A DNA stretch of 64,000 nucleotides from an uncultured Pelagibacteraceae bacterium (lineage in GTDB: Bacteria; Pseudomonadota; Alphaproteobacteria; Pelagibacterales; Pelagibacteraceae). The stretch lies in the NCBI GenBank assembly GCA_902608385.1, contig CACLNT010000004.1, positions 31,165-95,164 on the forward strand, in the 5' to 3' direction. Below are positions 1 through 9,282 of this stretch, in pieces (the stretch's first letter is position 1; every line of letters starts with the position of its first letter). The notes beneath the pieces were generated by a model. It saw only the letters and a program-made list of their open reading frames with translations, was not told the DNA's origin and ran no database searches. A program made the position numbers and the translations under genes.

Positions 1-690
1 TCGAGTAGCGGTAGGATCAATTAAACTTTCAATTCCATCATTTAATTTATGTGAGTCAAAAGCTAAAAAATCTGAACATTGTCTTCCAGAAGTATCAATA
101 ATTTGAATGTATTCACCTGCTTTTACTTCATAAGTTTCTGCAGTTCTTCTTTTAATAAATTTTTCATTTAGTGGATCATAAAGAGGTTCTGGCAAAACAT
201 ATTGTTCTTCTGATACTTCAAACTTAGATTTATTTAAAAAGATTGTTAAATCTGTAGGAGGATTTTGTTTATGTACATCCATTTGTTCACCTGGAGCTGC
301 AATCATAACTGTACATTTATCTTTTGATTGCAAAGTTATTTTTTCTCCCATTACACAATCTTCATCAAATATTATTGATGATTTAGCTTTGTCTAAGTTA
401 AATTTTTTATGTTTAAATAATTTAGAAATTTTTTCATCACGCGAAATTGTTTTTTTTGAAAAATTAGCGTTAGAATTTTCTTTTAAATTTAATATAGATA
501 AATCGCTTTGACCTTTTGAATTAAAAACAACTATTTCACAAGTTTGTTTGCCTTCTTCATTAATAATTTCTATTTTGTCTTCAGGAAAAACTTCTATTAC
601 AGATAATCCTCCACCTTTTACATAGTATCTTTCAACTCCAGGTGGTAAAGTTCTTAAACCAGGATTTTTTATGTCAAGACTTGTTTGCAT
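1..690 (-). CDS. tdm: DUF1989-like domain protein, 3' part cut by window edge; probable N-terminal part of TMAO demethylase (Tdm) or related DUF1989-GcvT protein
   Basis: Hand translation of the reverse complement from ATG at 690 gives an uninterrupted 230 aa ORF (MQTSLDIKNPGLRTLPPGVERYYVKGGG...ETYEVKAGEYIQIIDTSGRQCSDFLAFDSHKLNDGIESLIDPTATR) with DUF1989-like motifs; divergent from a TMAO/betaine-type ABC transporter. Not in the supplied ORF track. Confidence 0.6.
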   Translation of the reverse strand, partial: MQTSLDIKNPGLRTLPPGVERYYVKGGGLSVIEVFPEDKIEIINEEGKQTCEIVVFNSKGQSDLSILNLKENSNANFSKKTISRDEKISKLFKHKKFNLDKAKSSIIFDEDCVMGEKITLQSKDKCTVMIAAPGEQMDVHKQNPPTDLTIFLNKSKFEVSEEQYVLPEPLYDPLNEKFIKRRTAETYEVKAGEYIQIIDTSGRQCSDFLAFDSHKLNDGIESLIDPTATR

Positions 691-859
691 TTTTTTAGTT
701 AAAGCTAACCCTATCAAGACATTTTGATTAAGTAAAATAACTAAATTTTTTTGTCCGTTTTGGGTTCTGTTGGTCAAATACGTTGACTATGGTTTTAAAA
801 TAGGTGCATAATTAAATATATTAATAATTATTAATACTAATAAATATAAAGGAGGGGTA

Positions 860-1801
860 ATGAGAAAAATATTATCTTTAATATCTGCTGTTTTGATATC
901 ATTAGCAAGTTTTGCTACTGTTCAGGCAGCTGACAGTAAAAAACCTACTCGAATCCCAACACACAATTGGTCAAGCCAAGTTGTTATGGCTTATGTAATT
1001 GGTGGAATTATAGAAGACATGGGTGGAAATGTAGAATATGTACCAGCTGACTCTCAAGCTGTTTATGAGTCAATTCGAATAGGTGATGTAGATATATCAC
1101 ACGAAGTTTGGGAATCTGCTTTTGGTAAATCATTTACTACAGCTCTTGATGCTGGTGGTTTACTTGACTGGGGAGATCACGAAGCAAGAACTCTTGAGGA
1201 CATGGGATATCCTAATTGGGTAACTGATAAAGGATTATGTCCAGGTCTTCCAGATTGGACTGCTTTAAAAAATCCTGATTGTGCTAAAAACTTTGTAACA
1301 CCTGACTCAGATGGAAAAGGAAGAATGTTAGAAGGTCCACAAACTTGGCATGGAGACTTAATACCTCAAAGAATTGATGCATTAGGTTTAGGAAATCTTT
1401 GGTGGGTTAAATTTGCAGGAAGTGCAGATGCACTTTGGGCAGAATTAGCAGCAGCAAAGAAAGAAGGAAGAGGAACTATAATCTTTAACTGGACACCAAA
1501 CTTTACAGATGGTGCTGGTTTTACATTTATAGACTTCCCGCCATACAGTGCTGGTTGTAGACCAGAAGACGGTGGTGATGGAAAATGTGGTTCACCAGAT
1601 GGTTATTTGAAAAAGGCTGTAAATGCAGACTGGACAAAAACTCATCCAGCAGCAGCTAAAATGTTCAAAAAACTTTCATTTTCTACAGGTCAAATTGGTG
1701 CAATGGCAGCTTTAGTTGACGTTGACAAAATGACTCACGAAGATGCAGGTAAAAAATGGTTAGCTGATAACAAGTCTGTTTGGAAAGCTTGGACTAAATA
1801 A
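860..1801 (+). CDS. tmoX: Glycine betaine/TMAO-type ABC transporter substrate-binding protein (OpuAC/ProX family; TmoX candidate)
   Basis: Signal peptide, OpuAC-like sequence rich in Trp (NWSSQVV, YPNWVTDKGLCPGLPDW, IIFNWTPNF); RBS aaggagggg; next to the ATPase/permease pair and, further on, tmm. Confidence 0.7.
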   Translation: MRKILSLISAVLISLASFATVQAADSKKPTRIPTHNWSSQVVMAYVIGGIIEDMGGNVEYVPADSQAVYESIRIGDVDISHEVWESAFGKSFTTALDAGGLLDWGDHEARTLEDMGYPNWVTDKGLCPGLPDWTALKNPDCAKNFVTPDSDGKGRMLEGPQTWHGDLIPQRIDALGLGNLWWVKFAGSADALWAELAAAKKEGRGTIIFNWTPNFTDGAGFTFIDFPPYSAGCRPEDGGDGKCGSPDGYLKKAVNADWTKTHPAAAKMFKKLSFSTGQIGAMAALVDVDKMTHEDAGKKWLADNKSVWKAWTK

Positions 1802-1824
1802 GCACAAAAGCTAATAAATTATAA

Positions 1825-1859
1825 ATCTCTCCCAACAATGTTGGGGGAGATTTTTTTTT
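1825..1859 (+). terminator. Rho-independent terminator-like hairpin after tmoX
   Basis: atctctcccaac-aat-gttgggggagat stem (12 bp including one G-T) followed by an 8-9 T run. Confidence 0.85.
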
Positions 1860-1906
1860 AAGTTTGTAAATCCACATGGATTAGAATTAGAAAAGAAATT
1901 AGTTAA

Positions 1907-2368
1907 ATGTTAAAGTTTTTTTTATATATCTCTCTCAGCTTATTATTCTTTACTATATCATTTGCTAAAAATGTTAATATACAAGAGGATATTGAACTTG
2001 GTTTTGTATGCGAGTTAGAAAAGAAAATACTAAAGAATTCAGAATATAATTATACAACTTTTCTAGCCAAAGATTTAGATGAAAAAGGGTTAGATAAATT
2101 TGAAATTTTTGCAAAACAACCAGAAACACTATTGATTAATGGACTATCATTGTTCCTTTCAAAAACCGTAAAATTTGATGTCAAAGTTGTAAATAAAGAC
2201 GTAGTTTTATTTAAAGCTTTTAATAAAGAAAAGAATTACTCAGAGTCAGGCATAATAACTAGAAAATCTGGTGAATTGGTTCATGAAATTACAAGAAATT
2301 TAAAAAGTGATAACTTAGAAAAAAATATTTCCTTTTATTTTTGTAGAAAAAAGGAGAATAAAGTCTGA
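1907..2368 (+). CDS. Hypothetical secreted protein
   Basis: 153 aa ORF with N-terminal signal-like hydrophobic stretch; no recognised domain. Confidence 0.6.
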   Translation: MLKFFLYISLSLLFFTISFAKNVNIQEDIELGFVCELEKKILKNSEYNYTTFLAKDLDEKGLDKFEIFAKQPETLLINGLSLFLSKTVKFDVKVVNKDVVLFKAFNKEKNYSESGIITRKSGELVHEITRNLKSDNLEKNISFYFCRKKENKV

Positions 2369-2403
2369 TTTTTTTTTTATATAATTTAGTGTAAAATATA
2401 ATT

Positions 2404-2778
2404 ATGAAAAAATATATCTTTTGTATAATTTTAAGTTTTTTAATTACAAATTCAGTATTAGCTAGAAAAACAGGTTGCGAGGGAAACTGTGTAAATGGTT
2501 TTGGTAAATGGACCTATACAGATAAAACAACCTATGAAGGGAATTGGGTTGGTACAAAAAAAAATGGTCAAGGGACTGAAATTTGGCCAAATAGATATAT
2601 TTATAAAGGTGAATTTAAAAATAGCGAGTGGAGCGGTCAAGGAATTTTAACTTTTCCAGATGGTGCAACTTATGAAGGAGAGTGGGTCAATGGTTTTATG
2701 AATGGTAAAGGAACGTTTACTTGGTCTGATGGAAAAGAAAAAACAGGAATTTGGAAAAACGGTGAATTACAAGAATAA
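2404..2778 (+). CDS. MORN-repeat protein, exported
   Basis: Signal peptide plus YEGNWVGTKKNGQGT, YKGEFKNSEWSGQG, YEGEWVNGFMNGKG repeats. Confidence 0.85.
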   Translation: MKKYIFCIILSFLITNSVLARKTGCEGNCVNGFGKWTYTDKTTYEGNWVGTKKNGQGTEIWPNRYIYKGEFKNSEWSGQGILTFPDGATYEGEWVNGFMNGKGTFTWSDGKEKTGIWKNGELQE

Positions 2779-2786
2779 TTAAAATA

Positions 2787-3338
2787 ATGCTACAAGATAG
2801 ATATTTAAATAAATTAAAGGAGTTACCCGAACCAGTTAGACAATTTGGTGGTCTTGTTATTATAACAGTTATTGTAATTTTATCTTTTGCTATTTTAAAT
2901 ATTTTTTGGGGTGGAGGCGATGAATTAGTTAGAAAAATGAAATTAGAGGAGGAAAGAATTGCACAAGAAAAAAAACTAAGCAAACTGATTTCAAGCCTTC
3001 CATCAGGTATTTTAGTAACCTTTGAAGGAACTGATGATCATAGATTGTCTGAAGAACAATACGAAGCAGTTTGCAATGCAACAAAAATTGTAAGTCAGCG
3101 TTCTGTTATGGGCGCCAATTTAACAAATTTTAAAGCTAAACATATATATACTATTAACGGTAATGATATTAAAGAAACATTTGTTAAGTGGGACAAAGAG
3201 AAAAATAAATGCTTTGCTGGTTTTGTTTTAACTGGAAGCAATGTTGGAGTAAATGAAACAATTACTGTTAGTGGAGAAGCTTTAAGTTTTTTTAACACTG
3301 GAATTGATACAAGAGTTTATTTTATTAGAAATTTTTAA
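2787..3338 (+). CDS. Hypothetical single-pass membrane protein
   Basis: 183 aa ORF with one N-terminal TM helix (FGGLVIITVIVILSFAILNIFWG). Confidence 0.6.
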   Translation: MLQDRYLNKLKELPEPVRQFGGLVIITVIVILSFAILNIFWGGGDELVRKMKLEEERIAQEKKLSKLISSLPSGILVTFEGTDDHRLSEEQYEAVCNATKIVSQRSVMGANLTNFKAKHIYTINGNDIKETFVKWDKEKNKCFAGFVLTGSNVGVNETITVSGEALSFFNTGIDTRVYFIRNF

Positions 3339-3403
3339 GGGGGAAAAACAACAATTATATAGATTTTATTTTTACTGAATTTCGTATAACTTGTTAAAAG
3401 ATT

Positions 3404-4432
3404 ATGACTGATGCGGTAATTAAGTGTGAATCTGTTTATAAGATTTTTGGAGCAAATGCTAAAAAAATGCTCCAAGAAGCAAGCGGAAATGTTGATGCAA
3501 AAACATTCCAAGAAAATGGATGCATTGTAGGTGTAAACAATGCTTCTTTTGAAGTTGCAAAAGGAGAAATGTTGGTTGTTATGGGTTTATCAGGCTCAGG
3601 AAAATCAACATTATTAAGATGTATTTCTAGATTAACAGATGCCACGGATGGAAAAATTTTTATAGAAGGTCAAGATTTGCTTTCATTAAAAAACAAAGAA
3701 CTAATTGAACTTAGAAGAAATAAAATGGGAATGGTTTTTCAAAGTTTTGCTTTACTTCCACACAAAACAGTTTTGGAAAATATTGCTTTCCCACTTCAAA
3801 TTAAAGGAATTAAAACTGAAGATAGTATCAATAAAGCTATGGACATGGTTAAACTTGTTGGTCTTGATGGAAGAGAAAATTATTTTCCAAGAGAACTTTC
3901 AGGTGGACAACAACAAAGAGTAGGTATTGCTCGTTCATTGGCTGTTGAACCTGATATTTGGTTTTTAGACGAACCTTTCTCTGCTCTTGATCCATTGATT
4001 AGAAAAGAAATGCAAGATGAATTTTTAAGACTGCAAGGTGTTTTAAAAAAAACAATTATGTTTATTACTCATGATTTTGATGAAGCTCTTAGGCTTGCGG
4101 ATAGAATAGCAATAATGAAGGATGGCATAATAGAGCAATTAGATACTCCAGCCAAAATTGTTTTAAATCCAGCCACAGAATATGTAAAAAAATTTACAGA
4201 AGAGGTTCCTAGAGAAAAAGTATTGAAAATAGAGGCGGTAATGGATCCCGTTGATGATGTTAAAAATTTAAGTGATTTAAAAGTTTCAAAAAATGAAATA
4301 ATTGAAAACGTAGCTGAAAAGATTTTAACTCAAGAAAAATCTGTAGCTGTAATTGATGAAAATAATAAAATTGTTGGAACTGTTCATCCTTCAAAAATAA
4401 TTCATACTGTTTTTGGGGGGGAGAAAAAATAA
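3404..4432 (+). CDS. tmoV: Glycine betaine/proline/TMAO-type ABC transporter ATPase (ProV/TmoV)
   Basis: Walker A GLSGSGKST, signature LSGGQQQR, Walker B IWFLDEP, C-terminal CBS-like extension. Confidence 0.8.
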   Translation: MTDAVIKCESVYKIFGANAKKMLQEASGNVDAKTFQENGCIVGVNNASFEVAKGEMLVVMGLSGSGKSTLLRCISRLTDATDGKIFIEGQDLLSLKNKELIELRRNKMGMVFQSFALLPHKTVLENIAFPLQIKGIKTEDSINKAMDMVKLVGLDGRENYFPRELSGGQQQRVGIARSLAVEPDIWFLDEPFSALDPLIRKEMQDEFLRLQGVLKKTIMFITHDFDEALRLADRIAIMKDGIIEQLDTPAKIVLNPATEYVKKFTEEVPREKVLKIEAVMDPVDDVKNLSDLKVSKNEIIENVAEKILTQEKSVAVIDENNKIVGTVHPSKIIHTVFGGEKK

Positions 4433-4442
4433 CGATTAAAAT

Positions 4443-6596
4443 ATGGAATTATTAAAAAAATATCCAAAATTATTTCAATGGTTATTCTTGTTAGTTATAT
4501 TTTTTGCCTTATGCTTTGCAATTGATGTTCCTGAAACCTACAAATTTATAAGAGGTCAAGCTGAATTTATTAAAGACCCAAATCAAAGTACTTACACACT
4601 ATTTGGCGCAGAAGTAAGATATTATGCATTTGATACCCTTTGGCGACTACCTCCTTTACTTGGATGGTTACCTATTTGGGTAAATGACTCTTTGTTTTTC
4701 TTATTAAATGAATGGATGCCAATGGAGTTTTGGAATGAAGATCTTCAAGAATACAGAACTCGACCTTTAGTACTACAAATAACAAGAAATATAACTGCAT
4801 CTATGACATTTCTTATTGAATTGATTAGAGAAATTTTATTAGGTGGTTCTAAAACAGTTGTCGCATTTACCAGTTGGGACTGGATAGATAAAAATCCATG
4901 GGCAGAACTGCCAGGGTTACCGTGGACAATCGTTGCAGCGGGTGCAGTAATATTATGTTACAAACTGAGTGGCAAGGGTCTGGCTATATTCGCTGGTTTA
5001 GTCATGATTTATATTTCTGTATTTGGTCAATGGAAACCTTCGATGCAAACACTTTCTTTTATATTGGTTGCAGCACCACTTTCTTTTATTTTTGGTTTGA
5101 GCTTAGGCATTATGGCTTACAAAAGCAAACGTGTTGAGAAAGCTTTATATCCATTACTCCTAGTGATGCAGACTATGCCACAATATGCAGTTCTAGTTCC
5201 TGCAATGGTTCTGTTTGGCATTGGCGATCATGCTGCAGTTATTATAACAATGGTTGTTGCTATTCCTCCAATGATCTTATTAACCTTGTTAGGTCTTAGA
5301 GCAGTACCTTCCGAAGTTATTGAAGCTGGCAAAATGAGTGGATGTAATAATTGGCAACTTATGACCAAAGTATTAATTCCAACAGCAAGAAGAGACATTT
5401 TAATTGGAGTGAACCAGGTCATAATGGTGTGTTTCTCTATGGCGGTTATTGCAGCTTTTATAGGTGCTAAAGGATTAGGGTGGAATTTATTGTTAGCTTT
5501 AAATCAGCTAAATATTGGATTAGCATTAGAAGCCGGCTTATGTATTAGCATGATTGCAATACTGTTAGATAAAATGTCATTGGCTTGGGCAAATAAACAA
5601 GAAGATTATTTTGGTAACCTGACTTTTTTTCAGCGTTATAAAAATACATTGTTTTTTGCTGGAGCAGTATTAATAGGAGTGACATTTGCCTATGTTGGAA
5701 CCTTTTTGTTTAAAGATAATTTTAATTACTTTTCTGAAATTCCACATAATAAAGGATTATCATTTGCAGATTTCTGGAATAAAGGTGTTGATTGGATTTG
5801 GGATACTTTCTTTCAAACTTTAAAAATATTCAATACTTGGCTAATAACAGAAGTTCTTCAACCAATGAGAGCCTTGTATCTAAGAATGCCAGCAGTTGCT
5901 ACTTTAGTATTAGTTATTGGAGCAGGTTATATAATTGGTGGAATTCGTTCAGCTTTTACAGTAGGTGGATTAGCATTATTTATAGCGCTAAGTCCATGGT
6001 GGGATAGAGCTTTAGTCACAACATACATGGCAACTTTTGGAGTTATTGCATCTTGCACAATTGGATTAACTGTTGGAACTTTATGTCAACAAAACAAATA
6101 TACCACAAAATTTATGTTGGCAGTTTGTGATATTTTTCAAACATTTCCTTCTTTTGTATATTTAATTCCAGTAATGATGCTTTTTGGTATAACGGATACA
6201 TCGGTATTAATTGCAGTAATTGTTTATGCAACTATACCTGCTACAAGGTATACTATTGAGGGATTAAGAAGTGTTCCACCTGCTTTGCATGACGCAGCCA
6301 CAATGTCAGGTGTAACTAAATTCCAAAGATTAATAAATATAGAATTTCCAATAGCGTTTCCTCACATGATGCTTGGTGTAAATCAAACAATCGTATTTGC
6401 TTTGTTTATGGTAATTATAGGAGCATTTATTGGAACAGAAGATTTAGGACAATATATTCTAAAAGCTTTATCTGATAAAAAAGGTGGGGGCAAAGGATTA
6501 ATACTTGGTATTTGTGTCGCCTTTATAGCTCTGATATTTGATAATTTAATTCGAACTTGGGTAGAAAAAAGAAAGAAGCACCTTGGTATAGATTAA
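4443..6596 (+). CDS. tmoW: Glycine betaine/TMAO-type ABC transporter permease, two fused ProW-like permease domains (TmoW candidate)
   Basis: 717 aa polytopic ORF; two EAA-type loops (EVIEAGKMSGCNNWQLMTKVLIPTA and ALHDAATMSGVTKFQRLINIEFPIA). Confidence 0.75.
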   Translation: MELLKKYPKLFQWLFLLVIFFALCFAIDVPETYKFIRGQAEFIKDPNQSTYTLFGAEVRYYAFDTLWRLPPLLGWLPIWVNDSLFFLLNEWMPMEFWNEDLQEYRTRPLVLQITRNITASMTFLIELIREILLGGSKTVVAFTSWDWIDKNPWAELPGLPWTIVAAGAVILCYKLSGKGLAIFAGLVMIYISVFGQWKPSMQTLSFILVAAPLSFIFGLSLGIMAYKSKRVEKALYPLLLVMQTMPQYAVLVPAMVLFGIGDHAAVIITMVVAIPPMILLTLLGLRAVPSEVIEAGKMSGCNNWQLMTKVLIPTARRDILIGVNQVIMVCFSMAVIAAFIGAKGLGWNLLLALNQLNIGLALEAGLCISMIAILLDKMSLAWANKQEDYFGNLTFFQRYKNTLFFAGAVLIGVTFAYVGTFLFKDNFNYFSEIPHNKGLSFADFWNKGVDWIWDTFFQTLKIFNTWLITEVLQPMRALYLRMPAVATLVLVIGAGYIIGGIRSAFTVGGLALFIALSPWWDRALVTTYMATFGVIASCTIGLTVGTLCQQNKYTTKFMLAVCDIFQTFPSFVYLIPVMMLFGITDTSVLIAVIVYATIPATRYTIEGLRSVPPALHDAATMSGVTKFQRLINIEFPIAFPHMMLGVNQTIVFALFMVIIGAFIGTEDLGQYILKALSDKKGGGKGLILGICVAFIALIFDNLIRTWVEKRKKHLGID

Positions 6597-6600
6597 AATT

Positions 6601-8079
6601 GTGAAAAAATTTTTAGTCGCTATTGATCAAGGCACTACGTCAACAAGAGTAATATTGTTTGATGTAACAGGTAATGTAAAATTTATATCACAATTTGAGT
6701 TTAAACAATATTTTCCAAAAAATGGTTGGGTAGAACATAATCCAAATGAAATTTGGCTAACTACTCTTAAAGCACTAAGAAAAGTTATAAAAAAAGCCTC
6801 ACAGTTAAAAGGCAATATAATAAGCATTGGAATAACCAATCAGAGAGAAACCACCATTCTATGGAACAAGAAAACTGGCAAACCAATTTACAATGCTATT
6901 GTTTGGCAAGATAGAAGAACTCAACAATATTGTGAAAAACTTAAAAAAAGAAGGTATGAAAAAAGTTTTAGAAAAAAAACTGGACTATTTATAGATCCAT
7001 ATTTTTCTGCAACAAAAATAAAATGGATTTTGGAGAATGTAAAAGATTCAAAAAAATTATTAAAATCTAATAATTTATTGTTTGGTACTGTAGATACTTT
7101 TTTGATATGGAAACTTACTAAAGGTAAAAAACATTTAACGGAAGCTACTAACGCAAGTAGAACAATGTTATTTAATATAAATAACAACAAATGGGATAAA
7201 GAAATTTTAAGGAAATTAAATATTCCAAAAAATATTTTACCAGAGGTAAAAAATTCTACTGATGATTTTGGCATCACAAATAAAAAAATTATCGGAAAAG
7301 AAATTCCTATATCAGCTGTTTTAGGAGACCAACAGGCGGCTGCAGTTGGTCAAGCATGTTTTGAAAAAGGATCAATTAAAAGCACTTACGGAACTGGTGC
7401 ATTTGTAATAATAAATACTGGATCAAAAAAAATCTATTCAAATAATAAATTATTGACAACAATTTGTTACAGATTAAATGGAAAAAACACTTACGCTTTA
7501 GAAGGTTCAATCTTTATCGCTGGAGCAGGAGTACAGTGGCTTAGAGATAAAGTAAAATTAATTAATAATGCTTACGAAACTGAGAAAATAGCAAAATCTA
7601 AAAAGAATAATGATGGTGTTTACATAGTACCAGCTTTTAGTGGTATGGGAGCTCCATATTGGAGACCGGACGCTAGAGGATTAATAACAGGCTTAACAAG
7701 AGATAGTGATTGGAAAAGTTTAGTAAGAGCAGTTGTGGAGTCCGTCGCATATCAAAGCTATGATTTATTTAATTCAATGAAAAAAGATGGTTTAAAACCT
7801 AGAATCGTAAAAGTTGATGGAGGTATGGTATCAAATAATTGGTTTTCTCAATTTTTATCTGACACTATTAATCTTAATGTAGTTAGACCACGAGTTTTAG
7901 AAACAACTGCTTTAGGAGTTGCGCTATTTGCAGGGTATCAAGTTGGAGAATTTAAATCTTTAAACGAAATAAAGCATATATGGAAAAAAGATAGAGTTTT
8001 TTCTCCAAAAATAAATAAATCATTGAGAAATAACCTATTGCAAGGATGGAAAGTAGCAATTAGAAAAACTTTAGCATAA
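6601..8079 (+). CDS. glpK: Glycerol kinase
   Basis: FGGY kinase: AIDQGTTSTRVILFD, ITNQRETT, YGTGAFVIINTG; GTG start. Confidence 0.92.
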   Translation: MKKFLVAIDQGTTSTRVILFDVTGNVKFISQFEFKQYFPKNGWVEHNPNEIWLTTLKALRKVIKKASQLKGNIISIGITNQRETTILWNKKTGKPIYNAIVWQDRRTQQYCEKLKKRRYEKSFRKKTGLFIDPYFSATKIKWILENVKDSKKLLKSNNLLFGTVDTFLIWKLTKGKKHLTEATNASRTMLFNINNNKWDKEILRKLNIPKNILPEVKNSTDDFGITNKKIIGKEIPISAVLGDQQAAAVGQACFEKGSIKSTYGTGAFVIINTGSKKIYSNNKLLTTICYRLNGKNTYALEGSIFIAGAGVQWLRDKVKLINNAYETEKIAKSKKNNDGVYIVPAFSGMGAPYWRPDARGLITGLTRDSDWKSLVRAVVESVAYQSYDLFNSMKKDGLKPRIVKVDGGMVSNNWFSQFLSDTINLNVVRPRVLETTALGVALFAGYQVGEFKSLNEIKHIWKKDRVFSPKINKSLRNNLLQGWKVAIRKTLA

Positions 8080-8087
8080 TTTAAACT

Positions 8088-9122
8088 ATGAAAAAAATTT
8101 TAATCATTGGAGCTGGAGCTATGGGTTCAGCATTTACAATTCCATGTGCGGATAATAATAATGAAGTAACGTTAGTTGGTACGCATTTAGAGAATGAACT
8201 AATAACATCTATTAAAAAAAATAAAAATTTTCATCCATCATTAAAAACTAGTTTACCTTCAAAAATTAACATAGAAAGATTTGACAACTTAAAACCTACA
8301 ATGGAAAAAGGTGCAGATGTAATAGTTGCAGGAATAAGTTCAGTAGGAATAAAGTGGTTTGCTGAAGAAATTTCTAAATATTACAAAAAAAAACTTCCTA
8401 TAGTTTTGTTAACAAAAGGCCTATCTGTAGAAAATGACGAGTTAATTACTCTGTCAGAAAAAATAAAAATATTGTTAAAAGAAAAAGGACATAATGATAA
8501 TGAAATTAATATATCAGCAATTAAAGGACCTTGTTTAGCAACTGGTTTAGCAAACAAAATGAGAACAGGAACTGTAATAGCTAATCCAGATATAAAAGAA
8601 GCACAATTTTTAAAAAAAATTATCTCAACTAATTATTATTCGACAGAACTTTCAACCGATCTTCAAGGTGTTGAATTTTCAGGAGCAATTAAAAATATTT
8701 ATTCAATGTTGATTGGTGCTGCTGAAGGCCTAAGCAACTCAAAGGCTCCAATTGAGATTCAATCTAAATATTATTTAAATACTTCAGCATCATTAATACA
8801 TAGATCAATTTCTGAAATGGCAGAGTTTGTATCTTGCTATGGAGGAACTGCAGAAACAGTTTATGGACTAGCTGGACTTGGAGATCTTTATGTCAGTGCT
8901 ATTGGAGGAAGAAATAGTTTAATGGGAAAGTATCTTGGACAAGGACATTTATATAAAGATGCAAAAGAATTATACATGAAGGACATAACTGTAGAAGGTG
9001 CTGAACTTGCATTTGAAATAGGTCCAAAAATTTTTAAAGACCTTAAAGCAGAAAAATTCCCTTTAATGTTTAGTGTTTTAAAGTCTATATGTGAAAACAA
9101 AAAATTAGAAATTAGCTGGTAA
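8088..9122 (+). CDS. gpsA: NAD(P)-dependent glycerol-3-phosphate dehydrogenase
   Basis: GAGAMGSAF Rossmann motif, GAIKNIYSM, TVYGLAGLGDL. Confidence 0.82.
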   Translation: MKKILIIGAGAMGSAFTIPCADNNNEVTLVGTHLENELITSIKKNKNFHPSLKTSLPSKINIERFDNLKPTMEKGADVIVAGISSVGIKWFAEEISKYYKKKLPIVLLTKGLSVENDELITLSEKIKILLKEKGHNDNEINISAIKGPCLATGLANKMRTGTVIANPDIKEAQFLKKIISTNYYSTELSTDLQGVEFSGAIKNIYSMLIGAAEGLSNSKAPIEIQSKYYLNTSASLIHRSISEMAEFVSCYGGTAETVYGLAGLGDLYVSAIGGRNSLMGKYLGQGHLYKDAKELYMKDITVEGAELAFEIGPKIFKDLKAEKFPLMFSVLKSICENKKLEISW

Positions 9123-9123
9123 A

Positions 9124-9282
9124 ATGAATATTAAAACTATAAATATTATTGGTTGGGTTTTATTTTTAATTTCTTCAATTGGTTTTATTATGTCTAGCCT
9201 TGGAAATTTTTGGGCTATGTTTGGAAGTCTTTTCTTTTTAGCCGGTTGTGTAGTTTTTTTGATACCTTATTTTTTTGATTGA
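9124..9282 (+). CDS. Small two-helix membrane protein
   Basis: 53-codon ATG-to-TGA ORF MNIKTINIIGWVLFLISSIGFIMSSLGNFWAMFGSLFFLAGCVVFLIPYFFD; immediately follows gpsA and overlaps tmm 3' end by 16 nt. Confidence 0.5.
   Translation: MNIKTINIIGWVLFLISSIGFIMSSLGNFWAMFGSLFFLAGCVVFLIPYFFD

Noticed and set aside
2458-2640. Antisense ORF in track opposite the MORN gene
   Set aside because: Overlaps a well-supported CDS on the other strand and has no recognisable motif.
3436-3645. Antisense ORF opposite tmoV
   Set aside because: Shadow ORF of the conserved ATPase N-terminal region.
4898-5137. Alternate-frame plus-strand ORF within tmoW
   Set aside because: Out-of-frame overlap inside a conserved permease gene; no start-site or domain support.
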